From Streptomyces sp. NBC_01717 (GTDB taxonomy: Bacteria > Actinomycetota > Actinomycetes > Streptomycetales > Streptomycetaceae): a stretch of DNA of 64,000 bases. The position numbers and the translations under genes were made by a program. Under the pieces are notes generated by a model that saw only the letters and a list, made by a program, of their open reading frames with translations, searched no databases and was not told where the DNA came from. The stretch is from NCBI RefSeq assembly GCF_036248255.1, contig NZ_CP109178.1:2914001-2978000 (forward strand), written 5' to 3'. Positions 26,879 through 37,185 of this stretch are shown one piece after another. Numbering within the stretch: position 1 is the first letter of the stretch; every line of letters starts with the position of its first letter.

Positions 26879-27339
26879 TCGGAGGCTGAGCCCTCGTTCT
26901 CGTCGGACTCGTCCGCTTCGTCCTCCGGCTTGCGGTACGGGTCGGCGTCGCCGGCGTACTTCGCACCGGTGGACACCTCGCGGACCTCCGCGTCCTTGGC
27001 CCGCGCCTTGTCGAGGAGGTCCTCGATGGTGCGGGCGTTGTCCGGCAGGGCGTCCGGGACGAAGGCCAGGGTCGGCGTGAACCGGACCCCGGTCTGCCGG
27101 CCGACCTCGGAGCGGAGCACGCCCTTGGCGCTCTCCAGCGCGGCGGCGGAGGCCGCCCGCTCCTCGTCGTCGCCGTAGACCGTGTAGAAGACCGTGGCCT
27201 CCCGCAGGTCGCCGGTGACCCGGGCGTCCGTGATGGTCACGAATCCGAGCCGCGGATCCTTGATACGCCGGTCCAGGGTCTCCGCGACCACGACCTGGAT
27301 GCGATCGGCCAGCTTGCGGGCCCGCGCGTTGTCGGTCAC
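26875..27339 (-). CDS. rbfA: 30S ribosome-binding factor A
   Basis: RbfA binds the immature 30S subunit and assists 16S rRNA 5'-end processing. The GTG at 27339 is preceded by AGAAGGAAGAG and gives 154 residues starting [15 protein letters not shown] (initiator Met). The KH-like core includes [18 protein letters not shown] and [12 protein letters not shown]. The C-terminus is a long acidic tail ([16 protein letters not shown]), longer than in E. coli. Coupled to truB by ATGA. Confidence 0.96.
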   Translation of the reverse strand: MTDNARARKLADRIQVVVAETLDRRIKDPRLGFVTITDARVTGDLREATVFYTVYGDDEERAASAAALESAKGVLRSEVGRQTGVRFTPTLAFVPDALPDNARTIEDLLDKARAKDAEVREVSTGAKYAGDADPYRKPEDEADESDENEGSASE

Positions 27340-27439
27340 CGGTCCGTCACTCTTCCTTCTGGGTTGCTTACGGTCCGACGCTTCCGGGGTCCGACGCCTG
27401 CGCGTCGGACGGTGCCGCGTCGAACAGTTCTGACGTTGT

Positions 27440-27733
27440 TCAGTCTTCGTCGCTGTGCAGCCGCCGTCGAACCGACAGCAGCTCCACCTCGGGCCGGGCG
27501 GCGACCAGCCGCTCGCACCGGTCCAGTACGTCTGCGAGGTGTCCGGTGTCCCCGGAGACCACGGCAAGGCCGATCTCTGCCCTGCGATGGAGATCCTGTC
27601 CGCCCGTCTCCGCCGCACTCACCGCGTACTTGCGCTGCAGCTCGGCGACGATCGGCCGGACGATGGAGCGTTTCTCCTTCAACGACCGTACGTCGCCGAG
27701 GAGCAGATCGAAGGACAGTGTCCCCACATACAT
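27440..27733 (-). CDS. ylxP: DUF503 family protein (YlxP-like)
   Basis: This small protein of 97 residues from ATG 27733 begins [23 protein letters not shown], the DUF503 signature. Homologues sit between infB and rbfA in many Gram-positive genomes (YlxP in Bacillus); a role in ribosome assembly has been suggested from that association. An in-frame start 72 bp upstream is rejected because the family begins at MYV. Confidence 0.92.
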   Translation of the reverse strand: MYVGTLSFDLLLGDVRSLKEKRSIVRPIVAELQRKYAVSAAETGGQDLHRRAEIGLAVVSGDTGHLADVLDRCERLVAARPEVELLSVRRRLHSDED

Positions 27734-27814
27734 GTATGTCCGGATGTCCCGCCGGTTCGGGTTCGCGCCCTGCCAGTGCTTGGCAGGGACACAAGAACCG
27801 TACACGGAACGGCC

Positions 27815-27853
27815 GGGGCCGATCGACGGAAATAAGACCCGTCGACCGGCCCC
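27815..27853 (-). terminator. Hairpin between infB and ylxP
   Basis: A 15-bp stem with one mismatch (27815-27829 with 27839-27853) and a 9-base A-rich loop lies 17 bp beyond the infB stop. It may reduce readthrough from infB into ylxP-rbfA-truB, or may be an RNA-processing site. Confidence 0.5.
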
Positions 27854-27870
27854 GACTGTTGAGGTACGGG

Positions 27871-30800
27871 TCAGCCTCGCGGCTTCTCGCGCATCTCGTA
27901 CGTCGCGATGACGTCGTCGATCTTGATGTCGTTGAAGTTTCCGAGGTTGATACCGCCCTCGTAGCCTTCGCGGATCTCAGTGACGTCGTCCTTGAAGCGG
28001 CGCAGACCGGAGATGTTGAGGTTCTCCGCGATGACCTTGCCATCGCGCAGCAGGCGCGCCTTGGTGTTGCGCTTGACCTCGCCGGAGCGGACCAGCACAC
28101 CGGCGATGTTGCCCAGCTTGGACGAGCGGAAGATCTCGCGGATCTCCGCCGTACCGAGCTCGACCTCTTCGTACTCCGGCTTGAGCATGCCCTTGAGGGC
28201 CGCTTCGATCTCTTCGATCGCCTGGTAGATGACCGAGTAGTACCGGACGTCCACGCCTTCGCGCTCGGCCATCTGCGCGGCACGCCCTGCGGCGCGCACG
28301 TTGAAGCCGATCACGATGGCGTCGGAGCCGGTCGCCAGGTCGATGTCCGACTCGGTGACCGCACCCACACCGCGGTGCAGGACCCGGATGTCGACCTCTT
28401 CACCGACGTCGAGCTGGAGCAGCGAGGACTCGAGAGCCTCCACCGAACCGGACGCGTCGCCCTTGATGATGAGGTTGAGTTCCTGGACCAGACCGGCCTT
28501 GAGCGCCTCGTCCAGGTTCTCCAGGGAGAACCGGACACCCTTGCGGGCGAAGTTGGCGTTGCGCTCACGGGCGGCACGCTTCTCGGCGATCTGACGGGCC
28601 GTACGGTCCTCGTCGACCACCAGGAAGTTGTCGCCGGCGCCCGGGACGTTGGTGAGACCGAGGACGAGGACGGGGGTGGACGGACCCGCTTCCTCGACGT
28701 TCTCACCCTTGTCGTCGAGCATCGCGCGGACTCGGCCGTAGGCGTCGCCGACCACCATCGTGTCGCCGACCCGCAGGGTGCCTCGCTGGACCAGGACGGT
28801 CGCAACGGCACCGCGGCCGCGGTCGAGGTGGGACTCGATCGCAATACCCTGCGCGTCCTGCTCGGGGTTGGCCCGCAGGTCGAGCGAGGCGTCGGCGGTG
28901 AGGACGACGGCCTCCAGAAGAGCCTCGATGTTGAGGCCCTGCTTGGCGGAGATGTCGACGAACATCGTGTCGCCGCCGTACTCCTCGGCCACCAGACCGA
29001 ACTCGGTGAGCTGACCGCGCACCTTGGTCGGGTCGGCACCCTCGACGTCGATCTTGTTGACCGCGACCACGATCGGCACGTCGGCCGCCTTGGCGTGGTT
29101 CAGCGCCTCGATCGTCTGGGGCATCACACCGTCGTTCGCCGCCACCACGAGGATCGCGATGTCGGTGGACTTCGCACCACGGGCACGCATGGCGGTGAAC
29201 GCCTCGTGACCCGGGGTGTCGATGAAGGTGATCCTGCGGTCCTCACCGTTGACCTCGGAGGAGACCTGGTACGCACCGATGTGCTGCGTGATGCCGCCGG
29301 CCTCGCCCGCAACGACGTTCGTCTTGCGGATCGCGTCCAGCAGTCGGGTCTTACCGTGGTCGACGTGACCCATGACGGTCACGACCGGCGGACGCGAGAC
29401 CAGAGCCTCTTCGCCGCCCTCGTCCTCGCCGAACTCGATGTCGAAGGACTCGAGCAGCTCGCGGTCCTCCTCCTCCGGGCTGACGATCTCGAGGACGAAG
29501 TTCATCTCATCCGCGAGCATCTTCAGCGTCTCGTCGGAGACGGACTGCGTGGCAGTGACCATCTCGCCGAGGTTCATCATCACGCCGACGAGCGACGCCG
29601 GGTTGGCGTTGATCTTCTCCGCGAAGTCGGTGAGGGAGGCACCGCGCGACAGCCGGACAGCCTGTCCGTTGCCGCGAGGCAGCATGACGCCGCCCACCGA
29701 CGGGGCCTGCATGGCCTCGTACTCCTGGCGCCTCTGCCGCTTCGACTTGCGACCACGACGCGCGGGACCGCCGGGACGGCCGAACGCACCCTGTGTGCCA
29801 CCACGGCCACCGGGGCCGCCGGGACGTCCACCGAAGCCGGGACGACCGCCGAAACCGCCGCCACCACCGGGACGGCCTGCGCCGCCACCGCCACCGCCAC
29901 CGCCGCCACCGGGACGACCGGCGAAACCGCCGCCACCGCCACCGGGACCGGCCGGACGGCCGGCGAAGCCGCCGCCACCGGGACGACCTGCACCGCCACC
30001 GCCACCGGGACGGCCTGCGCCGCCACCGGGACCACGGCCACCACCGGGGCCACCACCGGGACGCGGGCTCGCAGCGGGACGCTGCGGCATCATGCCGGGG
30101 TTCGGACGGTTACCACCGGGCGCACCGCCCGGACGCGGAGCCTGCGGACGGGGCATGCCGCCCGGAGTCGGACGGGCACCGCCCTGACCCTGCGGACGCG
30201 GGGCGCCACCGGGGCCGCCCTGCGGACGCGAGGCGCCCGGACGCTCCTGGCCGCCACCGGGACGCGGGGCGCCACCGGGACGGGGTGTCTGCGGGCGGGC
30301 CATGCCCGTCGAGCCACCGGAGGTGAAGGGGTTGTTGCCCGGACGGGGACCCGCCGGACGGGAGCCGCCGGGGCGCGGGGCGCCCTGGCCTGCGGGACGG
30401 GCCGGACGGTCGCCGCCACGGCCACCGTCACGCTCGCCGCCACGGCCACCGTCACGCTGACCGCCGGCCGGAGCCGGACGGGCGGGGCGAGGACCGGGGG
30501 TGGCACCCGCGGGACGCGGGGCCTGCTGCGGCGCGGCCGGCTGGGCCGGGGCCGGAGCGGAGAACTCTGCTGCGGGCACCGGGGTGACCGGAGCGGGCTT
30601 CGGCGCGGGCTTGGGACCCGGACGCGGGCCCGCCGACGGCGCGGAAGGCGCGGCAGCGGTAGGGGTGCTGCTGGGGGCCTCGGCTGCGGCCGGCTTGGGG
30701 GCCGGGGCGCCGGGCTTCGGGGCAGCGGGACGTGCCGCAGCAGCCGGGGAGGGCGCTGCGGGCTTTACGGGCGCGGCCTTGCGAGGCGCGCCAGGCTTGG

Positions 30801-30984
30801 CAGCGGACTTGCCGGCGTTGCCGCCGGGCCCCTGCAGTGCGTCAGTCAACTTGCGTACAACCGGCGCCTCGATCGTCGAGGACGCCGAACGGACGAATTC
30901 ACCGAGTTCTTGGAGCTTGGCCATGACGACCTTGCTCTCGACGCCGAACTCCTTGGCGAGTTCGTATACCCGGACCTTAGCCAC
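27871..30984 (-). CDS. infB: Translation initiation factor IF-2
   Basis: IF-2 is the GTPase that brings fMet-tRNA to the 30S subunit. The 1037-residue protein starts at GTG 30984 (AAAGGAGC upstream). It has an N-terminal IF2_N segment ([21 protein letters not shown]), then about 330 residues rich in Pro, Gly, Arg and Ala with long glycine runs, a second IF2_N domain and the GTPase domain with GHVDHGKT (G1), DTPGHEAF (G3) and NKID (G4). The C-terminal domains 2-4 are complete. The low-complexity linker is typical of Streptomyces IF-2 but very long. Confidence 0.98.
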   Translation of the reverse strand: MAKVRVYELAKEFGVESKVVMAKLQELGEFVRSASSTIEAPVVRKLTDALQGPGGNAGKSAAKPGAPRKAAPVKPAAPSPAAAARPAAPKPGAPAPKPAAAEAPSSTPTAAAPSAPSAGPRPGPKPAPKPAPVTPVPAAEFSAPAPAQPAAPQQAPRPAGATPGPRPARPAPAGGQRDGGRGGERDGGRGGDRPARPAGQGAPRPGGSRPAGPRPGNNPFTSGGSTGMARPQTPRPGGAPRPGGGQERPGASRPQGGPGGAPRPQGQGGARPTPGGMPRPQAPRPGGAPGGNRPNPGMMPQRPAASPRPGGGPGGGRGPGGGAGRPGGGGGAGRPGGGGFAGRPAGPGGGGGGFAGRPGGGGGGGGGGAGRPGGGGGFGGRPGFGGRPGGPGGRGGTQGAFGRPGGPARRGRKSKRQRRQEYEAMQAPSVGGVMLPRGNGQAVRLSRGASLTDFAEKINANPASLVGVMMNLGEMVTATQSVSDETLKMLADEMNFVLEIVSPEEEDRELLESFDIEFGEDEGGEEALVSRPPVVTVMGHVDHGKTRLLDAIRKTNVVAGEAGGITQHIGAYQVSSEVNGEDRRITFIDTPGHEAFTAMRARGAKSTDIAILVVAANDGVMPQTIEALNHAKAADVPIVVAVNKIDVEGADPTKVRGQLTEFGLVAEEYGGDTMFVDISAKQGLNIEALLEAVVLTADASLDLRANPEQDAQGIAIESHLDRGRGAVATVLVQRGTLRVGDTMVVGDAYGRVRAMLDDKGENVEEAGPSTPVLVLGLTNVPGAGDNFLVVDEDRTARQIAEKRAARERNANFARKGVRFSLENLDEALKAGLVQELNLIIKGDASGSVEALESSLLQLDVGEEVDIRVLHRGVGAVTESDIDLATGSDAIVIGFNVRAAGRAAQMAEREGVDVRYYSVIYQAIEEIEAALKGMLKPEYEEVELGTAEIREIFRSSKLGNIAGVLVRSGEVKRNTKARLLRDGKVIAENLNISGLRRFKDDVTEIREGYEGGINLGNFNDIKIDDVIATYEMREKPRG

Positions 30985-31133
30985 TTCGCTCCTTTTAGGT
31001 CCGGGTTACCGCCGGACCGTCGCTACTTCATGGGCGTACTCATCGCGTACTCATCGAGTGCTCATCGCAATCTCGACCTACTTCCAACTCGCGAGGTACC
31101 TGACCGCACGGGGTCCCGTGCCGTTCTCGTTTC

Positions 31134-31412
31134 TTACGGTGTCACCCGCTCGACGTACCGCTGCACTTCCGCGGAATCGAGCGGCCCCTTGGCCTTGAAG
31201 GCCCGGGGGAATGCCCGGCGGCGAACCGCCAGGTCCAGACAGACAGTGACGGGGTGCACATATGCACCCCGGCCGGGCAGCCTACCGCGAGGATCGGGGA
31301 CGCAAGCATCCTCGTCCACCGCGATGCGCAGCAGCTCGCTCTTGGCCGCTCGCTCCCGGCATCCCACACAGGTTCGCTCAGGGCAAACGCGGGCGTGCGT
31401 CCGGCCAGACAC
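31134..31412 (-). CDS. ylxR: YlxR family RNA-binding protein (DUF448)
   Basis: This 92-residue protein from GTG 31412 has the family motifs RTCVGCRERAAKSELLRI and GRLPGRGAYVHP. YlxR proteins lie between nusA and infB and are thought to be nucleoid- or RNA-associated regulators. GGGAGG lies upstream of the GTG. It is separated from nusA by about 220 bp containing two stable hairpins, so it may have its own transcript or an attenuated one. Confidence 0.92.
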   Translation of the reverse strand: MSGRTHARVCPERTCVGCRERAAKSELLRIAVDEDACVPDPRGRLPGRGAYVHPVTVCLDLAVRRRAFPRAFKAKGPLDSAEVQRYVERVTP

Positions 31413-31562
31413 AGTTAAGTCTACCTCCCCGCACCGACCTCACCCCTTTGGGGCAAAAATCGAACGGATGTTGTCGTGTTCTCGGCGGCATGGAGCGTGG
31501 ATCTATTCCTCGGGGCCCATGTCGGGCCCGTGCTCCTGACCGTTCCGGGTCCATTTCCCGGA

Positions 31563-31615
31563 CCGGACGGGTCCGCCGTCCGGACGGGCGCCGGTCCACT
31601 CCTCGGACCGGCGCC
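31563..31615 (-). terminator. Tandem hairpins between nusA and ylxR
   Basis: Two adjacent perfect stems are present: 31563-31570 with 31576-31583 (8 bp, GTCCG loop) and 31587-31597 with 31605-31615 (11 bp, 7-base loop). They begin about 19 bp beyond the nusA stop on the minus strand. They could terminate or attenuate transcription before ylxR-infB; NusA itself affects such sites. Confidence 0.55.
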
Positions 31616-31633
31616 GGCCGATTCCGTACCGGA

Positions 31634-32674
31634 TCAGTACCGGTCGGACCGGTCGCGGGCGCGCTCGGCCCGCTCCCGGTCGGCGATGTCCCGCTCGGCG
31701 TCGGTCTCGGTGTCCGGGCGGATGTCGATGCGCCATCCGGTGAGACGGGCGGCGAGGCGGGCGTTCTGCCCCTCCTTGCCGATGGCCAGGGACAGCTGGT
31801 AGTCGGGGACGGTGACCCGGGCGGACCGCGCTCCGAGGTCCACGACCTCGACCTTGCTCACCCGGGCGGGCGACAGGGCGTTGGCGACCATCTCGGCCGG
31901 GTCGTCCGACCAGTCCACGATGTCGATCTTCTCGCCGTGCAGTTCGGCCATGACGTTGCGGACACGGCCGCCCATCGGGCCGATGCAGGCGCCCTTGGCG
32001 TTCAGGCCCGAGCGGGTCGAGCGGACCGCGATCTTGGTGCGGTGGCCGGCCTCGCGGGCGATCGCGCAGATCTCGACGGAACCGTCGGCGATCTCCGGGA
32101 CCTCCAGCGCGAAGAGCTTCTTGACCAGGCTGGGGTGGGTCCGGGACAGGGTCACGGACGGACCGCGCACCCCCTTGGCGACCCGTACGACATATGAACG
32201 AAGCCGCAGACCGTGCGTGTACTCCTCGCCCGGCACCTGCTCCTGCACCGGCAGGATCGCTTCCAGCTTGCCGATGTCGACCAGGACGTTCTTCGGGTCC
32301 TTGCCCTGCTGGACGACGCCGGTGACGACATCGCCCTCGTGGCCCGCGTACTCGCCGAACGTCTTGTCGTCCTCGGCGTCACGCAGCCGCTGCAGGATGA
32401 CCTGCTTGGCGGTCGTCGCGGCGATCCGGCCGAAGCCGGACGGGGTGTCGTCGAACTCCTTGGGCTCCTGGCCCTCTTCGAGGTCGGCCGGGTCCTCCTT
32501 CGCCCACACCGTCACATGGCCGCGCTCGTTGAGCTCCACGCGCGCGCGGCGGTAGCTCCCGTCGGTGCGGTGGTAGGCGATGAGGAGGGCCGACTCGATC
32601 GCCTCGACGAGCACGTCGAAGGGGATCTCCTTGTCCTGTGCCAAGCCCCTCAAGAGCTTCACATCGATGTCCAC
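31634..32674 (-). CDS. nusA: Transcription termination/antitermination factor NusA
   Basis: NusA binds RNA polymerase and nascent RNA. The 346-residue protein starts at GTG 32674 after GAGGAGG and contains the N-terminal polymerase-binding domain, an S1 domain and two KH domains ([20 protein letters not shown] and [20 protein letters not shown]). It lacks the C-terminal acidic repeats of E. coli NusA, as is usual in actinobacteria. It follows rimP by 2 bp. Confidence 0.97.
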   Translation of the reverse strand: MDIDVKLLRGLAQDKEIPFDVLVEAIESALLIAYHRTDGSYRRARVELNERGHVTVWAKEDPADLEEGQEPKEFDDTPSGFGRIAATTAKQVILQRLRDAEDDKTFGEYAGHEGDVVTGVVQQGKDPKNVLVDIGKLEAILPVQEQVPGEEYTHGLRLRSYVVRVAKGVRGPSVTLSRTHPSLVKKLFALEVPEIADGSVEICAIAREAGHRTKIAVRSTRSGLNAKGACIGPMGGRVRNVMAELHGEKIDIVDWSDDPAEMVANALSPARVSKVEVVDLGARSARVTVPDYQLSLAIGKEGQNARLAARLTGWRIDIRPDTETDAERDIADRERAERARDRSDRY

Positions 32675-32676
32675 GG

Positions 32677-33183
32677 CTACGCCTCCTCTTCCTTCTTGTC
32701 CTTGCGGTTGAATTCGATCTCCACGCGTGCCTTGGCGATCTCGTCGAAGGCGACCCGGCGGGACGTGGGCCTGCGGCCCTTGACGCCCGGCACCTCGAGG
32801 TCCAGCCCGTCGTCGTCGACCGCGATGATGCGGGCCACCAGTTCGCCGGCGGCTCCCTCGGTGGCCAGCTGCAGCTTCACCAGGCGGCCGGTGGCGCGTA
32901 CGTAGTGGCGGTGCTCCGTCAGCGGACGGTCGGCACCGGGAGAACTCACTTCGAGGACGTACTCGTCCTCGCCCATCGCGTCGGTCTCGTCGAGCTTCTC
33001 GGAGATCGCGCGGCTCAGCTCGGCGCAGGCGTCGAGCTCCACGCCCTCGTCCGAATCCACGATGATGCGCAGCACACGACGGCGGCCTGCCCGGGACACC
33101 TCGATCTCCTCGAGATCCAGCTCCTTGGCGCTGACGAGCGGTTCGAGCAGCCCGCGCAGCCTCTCGCTCTGGGTGGTGCTCAT
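32677..33183 (-). CDS. rimP: Ribosome maturation factor RimP
   Basis: RimP is needed for 30S maturation. The 168-residue protein has the family core [25 protein letters not shown] and [20 protein letters not shown] (the EVSSPGxDRPL motif). It is the first gene of the nusA-infB operon, starts at ATG 33183 and is divergent from a lipoprotein gene at 33361. Confidence 0.96.
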   Translation of the reverse strand: MSTTQSERLRGLLEPLVSAKELDLEEIEVSRAGRRRVLRIIVDSDEGVELDACAELSRAISEKLDETDAMGEDEYVLEVSSPGADRPLTEHRHYVRATGRLVKLQLATEGAAGELVARIIAVDDDGLDLEVPGVKGRRPTSRRVAFDEIAKARVEIEFNRKDKKEEEA

Positions 33184-33315
33184 CCGGGTGACTCCTCGGC
33201 CGCGTGTGCTGTTGTGTGGTTCGTCGCGTGTCAGGTCAAAGGGTATCCGGTCCCGAGGGGTGTTGCCGTCCGCCGGCCGCTCAGCCGCGGGTACGCTCGC
33301 CTGCGGTGATCACTT

Positions 33316-33341
33316 CAGGACAGATCCTGTCAGGACAGATC
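33316..33341 (+). repeat. Direct repeat upstream of the lipoprotein gene
   Basis: CAGGACAGATC occurs twice, at 33316-33326 and 33331-33341, separated by CTGT; within the array CAGGA-CAGA-TCCTG also forms an inverted repeat. It lies about 20 bp before the GTG of the lipoprotein gene in the divergent rimP/lipoprotein intergenic region and could be a regulator site or a short duplication. Confidence 0.55.
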
Positions 33342-33360
33342 GACACCCGAAGGAGAACAG

Positions 33361-33876
33361 GTGCGGCGCACGGGGACGACGCGCAGGGGTGCGCTCACCG
33401 CGACGGGAGCGATCGCCCTCGGGGCGACGCTGGCCGGCTGCGGGGGCGACGGCGGCGACGGCCGGGAGGACACCACGATCGCCGACGCGCGGGCCGCTGC
33501 GGCCCAGGTGGAGAACACCTTGCGGCTGACGGCCGCCACCACGAGCCGGAAGCTGCTCGTCCAGTACGACCAGGTCGTCAAGGCGTATCCCGGGACCGAG
33601 GCCGGACTCACACCGCTGCGGGACGCCGTACGGGCGCACACGACGGCGCTGTCGCAGAGCGCGGGCGGGGCGCTCGCCCTCTCGCACCCGCCCGCCACCG
33701 ACGCCAAGGCCGCCGTCGAAGAACTGGCCGCGGCGGAGCGCCGTACCGCCGCCGCGCATACGGCGACACTCCTGAAAGCCCCTCCGGAGCTGGCCCGGCT
33801 GCTGGCGTCGATCGCCGCGGCGGGCGCCGCCCATGCCTACCTGCTGACCGAGCTGGCCAAGGAGACCTCGTCATGA
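33361..33876 (+). CDS. Secreted lipoprotein, all-alpha, unknown function
   Basis: This 171-residue protein starts at GTG 33361 after AGGAG. The N-terminus RRTGTTRRGALTATG is twin-arginine-like and is followed by a hydrophobic stretch and the lipobox LAGC at about residues 24-27, so it should be a lipoprotein. The mature part is Ala-rich and predicted helical, without a known motif. The stop overlaps the DUF4439 gene (ATGA), suggesting the two work together outside and inside the membrane. Confidence 0.82.
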   Translation: MRRTGTTRRGALTATGAIALGATLAGCGGDGGDGREDTTIADARAAAAQVENTLRLTAATTSRKLLVQYDQVVKAYPGTEAGLTPLRDAVRAHTTALSQSAGGALALSHPPATDAKAAVEELAAAERRTAAAHTATLLKAPPELARLLASIAAAGAAHAYLLTELAKETSS

Positions 33877-34382
33877 GCGCGCAGACGCTGCAGGCGGCGC
33901 AGGCATCGCTCGCCGCCGAACATGCGGCGGTGTACGGGTACGGGGTGGTCGGCGGCCGGGTCGCCGACGGCCGCCGGGCGGAGGCCACTGCGGCCTACCA
34001 CGCGCACCGGGCCCGGCGCGACGCGCTGGTGCGGACCGTGCGGGACCTGGGCGGTGAACCGGTCGCTGCGGATTCCGCGTACGCTCTGCCGTTCGCGGTG
34101 CCGGACTCCGCGGCGGCGGTGAAACTCGCCGCACTGCTGGAGGACCGGATCGCGGACGTCTACTCCGATCTCGTACGCGCTGCCGGAGGGCCGCTCAGAC
34201 GAGAGGCCGCGGATGCGCTGCGGGAGGCCGCGGTGCGTGCGGTCCGCTGGCGGGGCAGCGGCGTAGCCTTTCCGGGGCTTGCCGAGCGGTCCGCCGACGG
34301 AACCACCGGGACGGACCGGCCGACCGGGACCGATGCGAAGGCAGGGACCACTGCGAAGGCCGGGGCAGGTCCGACGCACTGA
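33873..34382 (+). CDS. Ferritin-like DUF4439 domain protein
   Basis: This 169-residue protein begins MSAQTLQAAQASLAAEHAAVYGYGVVGGR; the EHAAVYGYG helix and the later AYHAHRARRD helix are the DUF4439 ferritin-like four-helix pattern with Glu and His that could bind metal. A Thr/Gly/Ala-rich tail follows. ATG 33873 overlaps the lipoprotein stop. Function unknown. Confidence 0.82.
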   Translation: MSAQTLQAAQASLAAEHAAVYGYGVVGGRVADGRRAEATAAYHAHRARRDALVRTVRDLGGEPVAADSAYALPFAVPDSAAAVKLAALLEDRIADVYSDLVRAAGGPLRREAADALREAAVRAVRWRGSGVAFPGLAERSADGTTGTDRPTGTDAKAGTTAKAGAGPTH

Positions 34383-34411
34383 AGAAGGCTCTGAAAGGGA
34401 ACACAGCACGT

Positions 34412-35317
34412 ATGGGTTTCGAACCGCCGCAGCGTCTGGTGCGAGCGCTCGGCGAGGTGTACGGGGATCCGGCCGCCGCCGACTGGCTCGCCCGGCTTCC
34501 CGCACTGACCGCCGAGGCTCTGTCCGCGAACGGACCGGAGCTGACCGTGGAGCGGGTGGCGGCGCCCGGTGGGCGCAGCAGCCTGGTTCTGCTGGTGCGG
34601 CGCTCCGACGGCACCCCGGCGGCGCTGAAGATCGCTCCGTCCGGGGCCGCGCCCGAGCTGGAAAGCGCGGCACTGGCGCACTGGAACGGCTGGGGTGCGG
34701 TGCAGCTCATGGGCTCCGACGGCGGCGTGCTGCTGCTGGAGCGGCTGCATCCCGAGGTCTCGCTGCGTTCGCTGCCGGAGGCGAAGGCGCTGCTGGAGGC
34801 GGCGGGGACGGTGCGGCGGCTGTGGGTCGAGCCGCCTGCCGGACACTCCTTCGAGACCGTCGAGGAGCGGACCGGCCGCCAAACGGAACCGATGCGGGCT
34901 GCCGCGAAGGCCGACCCGATGCTGGAACCGCTGGTCTCAGCGGCCCTGGCGGCTCGCGAGGAGCTGGTCGCCCACTCCCCCGAAGTCCTGCTGCTGCACG
35001 GCAACTTCCGCCAGAGCAAGGTGCTGGCCGGCGAACGGGCGCCCTGGCTGACGGTCGGGCCGGAGCCGCTGGTCGGCGAGCGCGCCTACGATCTGGCGCG
35101 ACTGGTACGTGACCGGGTGGAGGACCTGATCGCGTCCCCCGGCGGCGCGGCGACCGCCCGTCGCCGGGTCAACAAGCTCGCGGATTCGCTGGACGTGGAC
35201 CGTGAACGGCTCCATGGCTGGACGCTGTTCCGTGCGGTGGAGTCGGGCACCCGGGCGCTGGCGGTCGGCCGTCGCCAGGAAGGCGAGCTGACCCTGGAGT
35301 TCGCCGGCTGGCTGTAG
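34412..35317 (+). CDS. Aminoglycoside phosphotransferase-like protein lacking catalytic aspartates
   Basis: This 301-residue protein has the fold signature of the aminoglycoside/hydroxyurea kinase family (APH(6)/Hur). The ATP-binding lobe shows SLVLLVRRSDGTPAALKIAP with the conserved Lys, and WLTVGPEPLVGERAYDLARLV matches the family's WLxIDPKPLVGDPAYD. However, the catalytic loop reads LLHGNFRQSKVL (Asn198 where HGD is expected) and the metal-binding Asp is Gly216 (VGP for IDP). It is therefore probably a non-catalytic relative. It follows the DUF4439 gene by 29 bp and ends at a strong hairpin. Confidence 0.8.
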   Translation: MGFEPPQRLVRALGEVYGDPAAADWLARLPALTAEALSANGPELTVERVAAPGGRSSLVLLVRRSDGTPAALKIAPSGAAPELESAALAHWNGWGAVQLMGSDGGVLLLERLHPEVSLRSLPEAKALLEAAGTVRRLWVEPPAGHSFETVEERTGRQTEPMRAAAKADPMLEPLVSAALAAREELVAHSPEVLLLHGNFRQSKVLAGERAPWLTVGPEPLVGERAYDLARLVRDRVEDLIASPGGAATARRRVNKLADSLDVDRERLHGWTLFRAVESGTRALAVGRRQEGELTLEFAGWL

Positions 35318-35350
35318 CCGTCACGACGGAGCCGCCCTGTCACGAACGGG

Positions 35351-35389
35351 CGAGGGCCCCCGCGCTGTCGGACAGCGCGGGGGCCCTCG
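35351..35389. terminator. Bidirectional terminator between the kinase-like gene and proS
   Basis: A perfect 18-bp stem (35351-35368 with 35372-35389) with a CGG loop lies between the convergent ends of the kinase-like gene and proS. Confidence 0.85.
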
Positions 35390-35405
35390 TCGGTCTGAGC
35401 GGGCG

Positions 35406-37106
35406 TCAGCCCTGCACGGTGAGACGGGCGATCGCCTCGTCGACCGTCAGCTCCTCGCGCTCGCCCGTACGGCGGTCCTTGAGCTCGAGGACGCCCTCGG
35501 CCGAGCGGCGGCCCGCGACCAGGATCTTCGGCACACCGATCAGCTCGGCGTCGGTGAACTTCACACCGGGCGAGACACCGGCGCGGTCGTCGACCAGGAC
35601 CCGGACGCCCGCGGCGCCGAGCTTCTCGGCGACCTCGAGGGCCAGCTCGGTCTGGAGCGCCTTGCCCGCGGCGACGAGGTGGACGTCGGCCGGGGCGATC
35701 TCGCGCGGCCAGCACAGGCCCTGCTCGTCGGCGGTCTGCTCGGCGAGTGCGGCGACGGCGCGGGAGACGCCGATGCCGTAGGAGCCCATGGTGACGCGGA
35801 CGGGCTTGCCGTTCTGGCCGAGCACATCGAGCTGGAAGGCGTCCGCGAACTTGCGGCCCAGCTGGAAGATGTGGCCGATCTCGATGGCACGGTCCAGCTT
35901 GAGGCCGGTGCCGCACTTGGGACACGGGTCGCCCGCCTCGACGACAACGACGTCGAGGTAGTCGTCGACCTCGAAGTCGCGGCCGCAGACGACGTTCTTG
36001 GCGTGGGTGTCGGGCTTGTTGGCGCCGGTGACCCAGGCGGTGCCGGGGGCGATGCGCGGGTCGGCGATGTAGCGGACCTTCTCCAGGCCCTGCGGGCCGA
36101 CGTAGCCGCGGACCAGGTCGGGACGGCCCACGAAGTCCTCGCCGGTGACCAGCTCGACGACGGCCGGGGCCAGGTGCTCGCCGAGCTTGCCGAGGTCGAC
36201 CTCGCGGTCGCCGGGGACGCCCACGGCGACGATCTCGCCGTCGACCTTGACCAGAAGGTTCTTCAGCGTCGCGGAGGCCGGGATCCCGAGGTGGGCGGCG
36301 AGCGTCTCGATGGTCGGGGTGTCCGGGGTGTCCAGCTCCTCGACGGGGCCGTGCGCCGAGCCGTCCACGGGAGTGGCCTTGAAGGTCACGGCCTCCGTGT
36401 TGGCCGCGTAGTCGCAGGCGGGGCAGTCGACGAAGGTGTCCTCGCCGGCCGGGGCGGGCGCCAGGAACTCCTCGGAGGCCGAGCCGCCCATCGCGCCGGA
36501 GACCGCGGAGACGATGCGGTGGTCGAGGCCGAGCCGCTCGAAGATGCGGATGTAGGCGGCGCGGTGCAGCTGGTAGGCCTCGATGAGGCCCTCGTCGGTG
36601 GTGTCGAAGGAGTACGAGTCCTTCATCTGGAACTCGCGGCCGCGCAGCACACCGGCGCGGGGGCGGGCCTCGTCGCGGTACTTGGTCTGGATCTGGTACA
36701 GGATCACGGGCAGGTCCTTGTAGGACGTGATCTGATCCTTGACGACCTGGGTGAAGATCTCTTCGTGGGTGGGGCCGAGGAGGTACTCGGCGCCCTTGCG
36801 GTCCTTGAGCCTGAAGAGCAGGTCGCCGTACTCGTCGTAACGGCCGCTCGCGTCGTACGACTCCTTGGGGAGCAGCGCCGGCAGCAGGACCTCCTGGCCG
36901 CCGATGGCGTCCATCTCCTCGCGCACGACGCGCGTGATGTTCTCCAGGACCTTCTTGCCCAGGGGCAGCCAGGTCCAGATTCCGGCGGCGGTGCGGCGTA
37001 CGTAACCGGCCCGGACGAGCAGCTTGTGGTTGAGCGTCTCGGCGTCCGCCGGGTCGTCGCGCAGTGTCTTGATCATCAATCGGGACATGCGCTGGACCTG
37101 GGCCAT
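35406..37106 (-). CDS. proS: Prolyl-tRNA synthetase
   Basis: ProRS charges tRNA-Pro. The 566-residue protein is the bacterial-type class II enzyme: the N-terminal catalytic core includes [14 protein letters not shown] and [20 protein letters not shown] (motif 2). The editing insertion lies at about residues 220-400 ([20 protein letters not shown]), motif 3 is [18 protein letters not shown], and an anticodon-binding domain ends the protein. ATG 37106. Confidence 0.97.
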   Translation of the reverse strand: MAQVQRMSRLMIKTLRDDPADAETLNHKLLVRAGYVRRTAAGIWTWLPLGKKVLENITRVVREEMDAIGGQEVLLPALLPKESYDASGRYDEYGDLLFRLKDRKGAEYLLGPTHEEIFTQVVKDQITSYKDLPVILYQIQTKYRDEARPRAGVLRGREFQMKDSYSFDTTDEGLIEAYQLHRAAYIRIFERLGLDHRIVSAVSGAMGGSASEEFLAPAPAGEDTFVDCPACDYAANTEAVTFKATPVDGSAHGPVEELDTPDTPTIETLAAHLGIPASATLKNLLVKVDGEIVAVGVPGDREVDLGKLGEHLAPAVVELVTGEDFVGRPDLVRGYVGPQGLEKVRYIADPRIAPGTAWVTGANKPDTHAKNVVCGRDFEVDDYLDVVVVEAGDPCPKCGTGLKLDRAIEIGHIFQLGRKFADAFQLDVLGQNGKPVRVTMGSYGIGVSRAVAALAEQTADEQGLCWPREIAPADVHLVAAGKALQTELALEVAEKLGAAGVRVLVDDRAGVSPGVKFTDAELIGVPKILVAGRRSAEGVLELKDRRTGEREELTVDEAIARLTVQG

Positions 37107-37185
37107 GATGAACTCCTGCTCGGAAGGGTGATGTGCAGGAGGTTAGCCGGGTGGTACGGGCGGGCGGAAATCGATTGGCGCCGTC

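Noticed and set aside
29780..30420. Possible CRISPR-like or satellite array from repeated ccaccgggacgg units
   Set aside because: The units are degenerate, contiguous and in frame within infB, encoding its Gly/Pro/Arg linker; there are no spacers.
31028..31060. Repeated (T)ACTCATCG units between ylxR and infB
   Set aside because: The three units are imperfect and irregularly spaced, with no associated structure; probably chance or slippage.
27364..31539. A 1391-codon plus-strand frame across infB
   Set aside because: It mirrors infB and yields only low-complexity Arg/Gly/Thr-rich sequence; infB on the other strand is unmistakable.
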